DNA of 64,000 nucleotides from the NCBI GenBank assembly GCA_964621165.1, contig CAZULC010000002.1, forward strand, positions 1 through 64,000, given 5' to 3'. Below, piece by piece: positions 62,893-64,000 of the stretch. A program made the position numbers and the translations under genes. The DNA is from UMGS1696 sp964621165 (lineage in GTDB: Bacteria; Bacillota; Clostridia; Oscillospirales; CAG-272). Position 1 is the stretch's first letter, and each line of letters begins with the position of its first letter. The notes below the pieces were generated by a model, which had not been told where the DNA came from, did no database searches, and saw only the letters and a program-made list of their open reading frames with translations.

Positions 62893-62935
62893 TTTGCAAT
62901 CCTTTTTGTTTGAAATTTTGGAAATTCAGGTTGAT

Positions 62936-63664
62936 TCAATGTAAAAAGTACGACAGCAGATACAGCACCCCAAGGTGGACGGGGTAGAAGACATAGAAGA
63001 AATACTTGAGCCTGTACTTCCCCCGCTCGCCGTTGTACAGAGCGATCAGAGGAATTGTGAGAAGTGAAAAGTACTGTAGCGAGAAATACGAGGTCACGTC
63101 AATGCACACGGCGAGAAGGGCTGCGGAGAACATGACCATTTTCTGCTGCTTGTTGTCGAAGAAGCTGGTGAACACCGGCAGCATGATTCCGAAAAAGCCG
63201 TAGTCAACCTCTACGTACATGCAAAGCACAAATGCCGCCGTTACTGATGCGCAGGATAGAACAAGGGAAAGGGTCTTGTCCTGCTCGCAAGTAAGGCTTT
63301 TTTTCGTGATTTTCCCATATAGAACGGCGGCCGCGCTCTTTTGTCCACGCATTGCGCATTTTACTCCGTCGGTGAAGATCATGATGACGAGGGACATGGA
63401 GAACACCAGCAGGATCCCGATATACAGCTCGTCGTCGGCGAAGGAGTAAACTATCTGGCAGAACACTCCGAGGAGGAAGATTTTGAGGAAGTATTTCAGC
63501 CGGGAGCGGGTGTAGCGGAATCCCTCGGCAATGCAGTAGGCGTAAATCGGGAAGGCAAGCCGCCCTATAATCCGCAGGATTTTGTATTGGGGAAAGAGTA
63601 TAAGTCCTGTGTGGTCGATGAGCATTGACAGAGCGGCGATGATTTTTAATACAAATGACGACAA
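62936..63664 (-). CDS. TraX-family multi-pass membrane protein
   Basis: Starts with TTG at 63664, six bases after a perfect GGAGG; no better start is near. 242 residues with about seven hydrophobic helices. LKIIAALSMLIDHTGLILFP and RIIGRLAFPIYAYCIAEGFR are the TraX family signature. TraX in F plasmids acetylates pilin; chromosomal homologues in Clostridia have no assigned role but resemble membrane acyltransferases. It is 11 bp downstream of the aminotransferase gene, so probably in its operon. Confidence 0.88.
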   Translation of the reverse strand: MSSFVLKIIAALSMLIDHTGLILFPQYKILRIIGRLAFPIYAYCIAEGFRYTRSRLKYFLKIFLLGVFCQIVYSFADDELYIGILLVFSMSLVIMIFTDGVKCAMRGQKSAAAVLYGKITKKSLTCEQDKTLSLVLSCASVTAAFVLCMYVEVDYGFFGIMLPVFTSFFDNKQQKMVMFSAALLAVCIDVTSYFSLQYFSLLTIPLIALYNGERGKYRLKYFFYVFYPVHLGVLYLLSYFLH

Positions 63665-63675
63665 GCTGAGCCTCC

Positions 63676-64000
63676 TTATATCTCCGGGTGACGGTCGCGG
63701 AGGACTGAAAAGGCTTCACGGGCCACATCGATGGTTTCGGCTATGTCCTCGTCGGTCAGGGACGCGTTGACAAAGTGGTTGTGATGGTTTGTGAAGAACA
63801 CTCCCCGCTTCACGCACTCCGCAATCCACTCCTGATGAAGCATAAGGCTCTCGTCGTCGGCTATACGAAGGTAGAACAGTGACGGCACGCCTGAGACGTG
63901 GAGGTTGAAGCCAAAGTCAGTGGCGGCTTTGATCAGCTCTTTCTTTATGGTCATGCCTTTGTCAATGAGAATTTTCGGGCAGTCAAGCCGCTTCATTTTC
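63676..64000 (-). CDS. C-terminal part of a class III aminotransferase (glutamate-1-semialdehyde aminomutase-like)
   Basis: The gene runs off the right edge, and the frame is open to position 64000. The visible 108 codons (FNLHVSGVPSLFYLRIADDE; GVFFTNHHNHFVNASLTDED; ETIDVAREAF) match the C-terminal domain of glutamate-1-semialdehyde aminomutase-like PLP enzymes. The HHNHFVNASLTDEDI stretch is the family's substrate-side strand and loop. The PLP lysine lies outside the window. A biosynthetic rather than heme role is common for such paralogues; this cannot be decided here. Confidence 0.75.
   Translation of the reverse strand, partial: KMKRLDCPKILIDKGMTIKKELIKAATDFGFNLHVSGVPSLFYLRIADDESLMLHQEWIAECVKRGVFFTNHHNHFVNASLTDEDIAETIDVAREAFSVLRDRHPEI

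Overview
The window looks like a chromosomal segment of a Gram-positive, spore-forming member of the Clostridia (Bacillota), most likely host- or plant-biomass-associated. Four features support this: a SpoIIP sporulation hydrolase, an S-layer-homology (SLH) surface protein, the remains of an LPXTG/SpaA-type surface protein, and several families typical of Clostridia (TIGR03960-type radical SAM protein, DUF4364, DUF4363/DUF421 pair, zinc-ribbon CxxC protein). The genus cannot be named from the sequence alone. No rRNA gene, canonical tRNA, CRISPR array, transposase or phage module was recognised.

Layout. 1-1.8 kb: two decayed genes, the second a SpaA/LPXTG surface protein. 1.9-6.4 kb: a co-directional nucleotide-sugar operon with an HTH-fused galacturonokinase-like GHMP kinase, a sugar nucleotidyltransferase, a UDP-glucuronate 4-epimerase-type enzyme, and a wrecked UDP-glucose dehydrogenase. 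6.5-13.8 kb (minus strand): broken SDR, small membrane protein, flavodoxin-like reductase, esterase, threonine-aldolase-type PLP enzyme and a large membrane-anchored GH30 galactanase. 14-24 kb: solute-binding lipoprotein, ABC-F ATPase with a leader peptide and two terminators, cysK, an AraC-type regulator with a degenerate receiver, mnmA, a CxxC micro-protein, an HD hydrolase and an alpha-L-rhamnosidase-like enzyme. 24-29 kb: two CobW-type GTPases, an HTH regulator and a gene with three nonsense codons. 29.5-43 kb: SLH protein, spoIIP, peptide-binding lipoprotein, DUF4364, sigma-like factor, zinc ribbon, rlmB and a large membrane protein that resembles a catalytically dead P-type ATPase. 43-48.6 kb: ABC exporter remnant, radical SAM/DUF2344 fusion, DUF4363 and DUF421. 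48.7-54.5 kb: paralogous HTH regulators mixed with decayed genes. 54.6-64 kb: paaK, cysteine desulfurase, EEP-family phosphatase/nuclease, AraC regulator, GH27 alpha-galactosidase, decayed acetyltransferases, HAD phosphatase, TraX-like protein and a class III aminotransferase cut by the window edge.

How it fits together. The secreted galactanase, the alpha-galactosidase, the rhamnosidase and the uronic-acid activation operon point to use of plant galactans, arabinogalactan or pectin. This is inference, because the genes are scattered and no permease is present. Genes with frameshifts or nonsense codons are frequent (about eleven loci) while most neighbours are clean, so I read them as pseudogenes.

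The most unusual signals are non-coding. Two interspersed structured repeat families sit just upstream of unrelated start codons; one shows compensatory base changes between its copies. There is also an attenuator-like leader before the ABC-F gene and a tRNA-like element before the zinc-ribbon gene.
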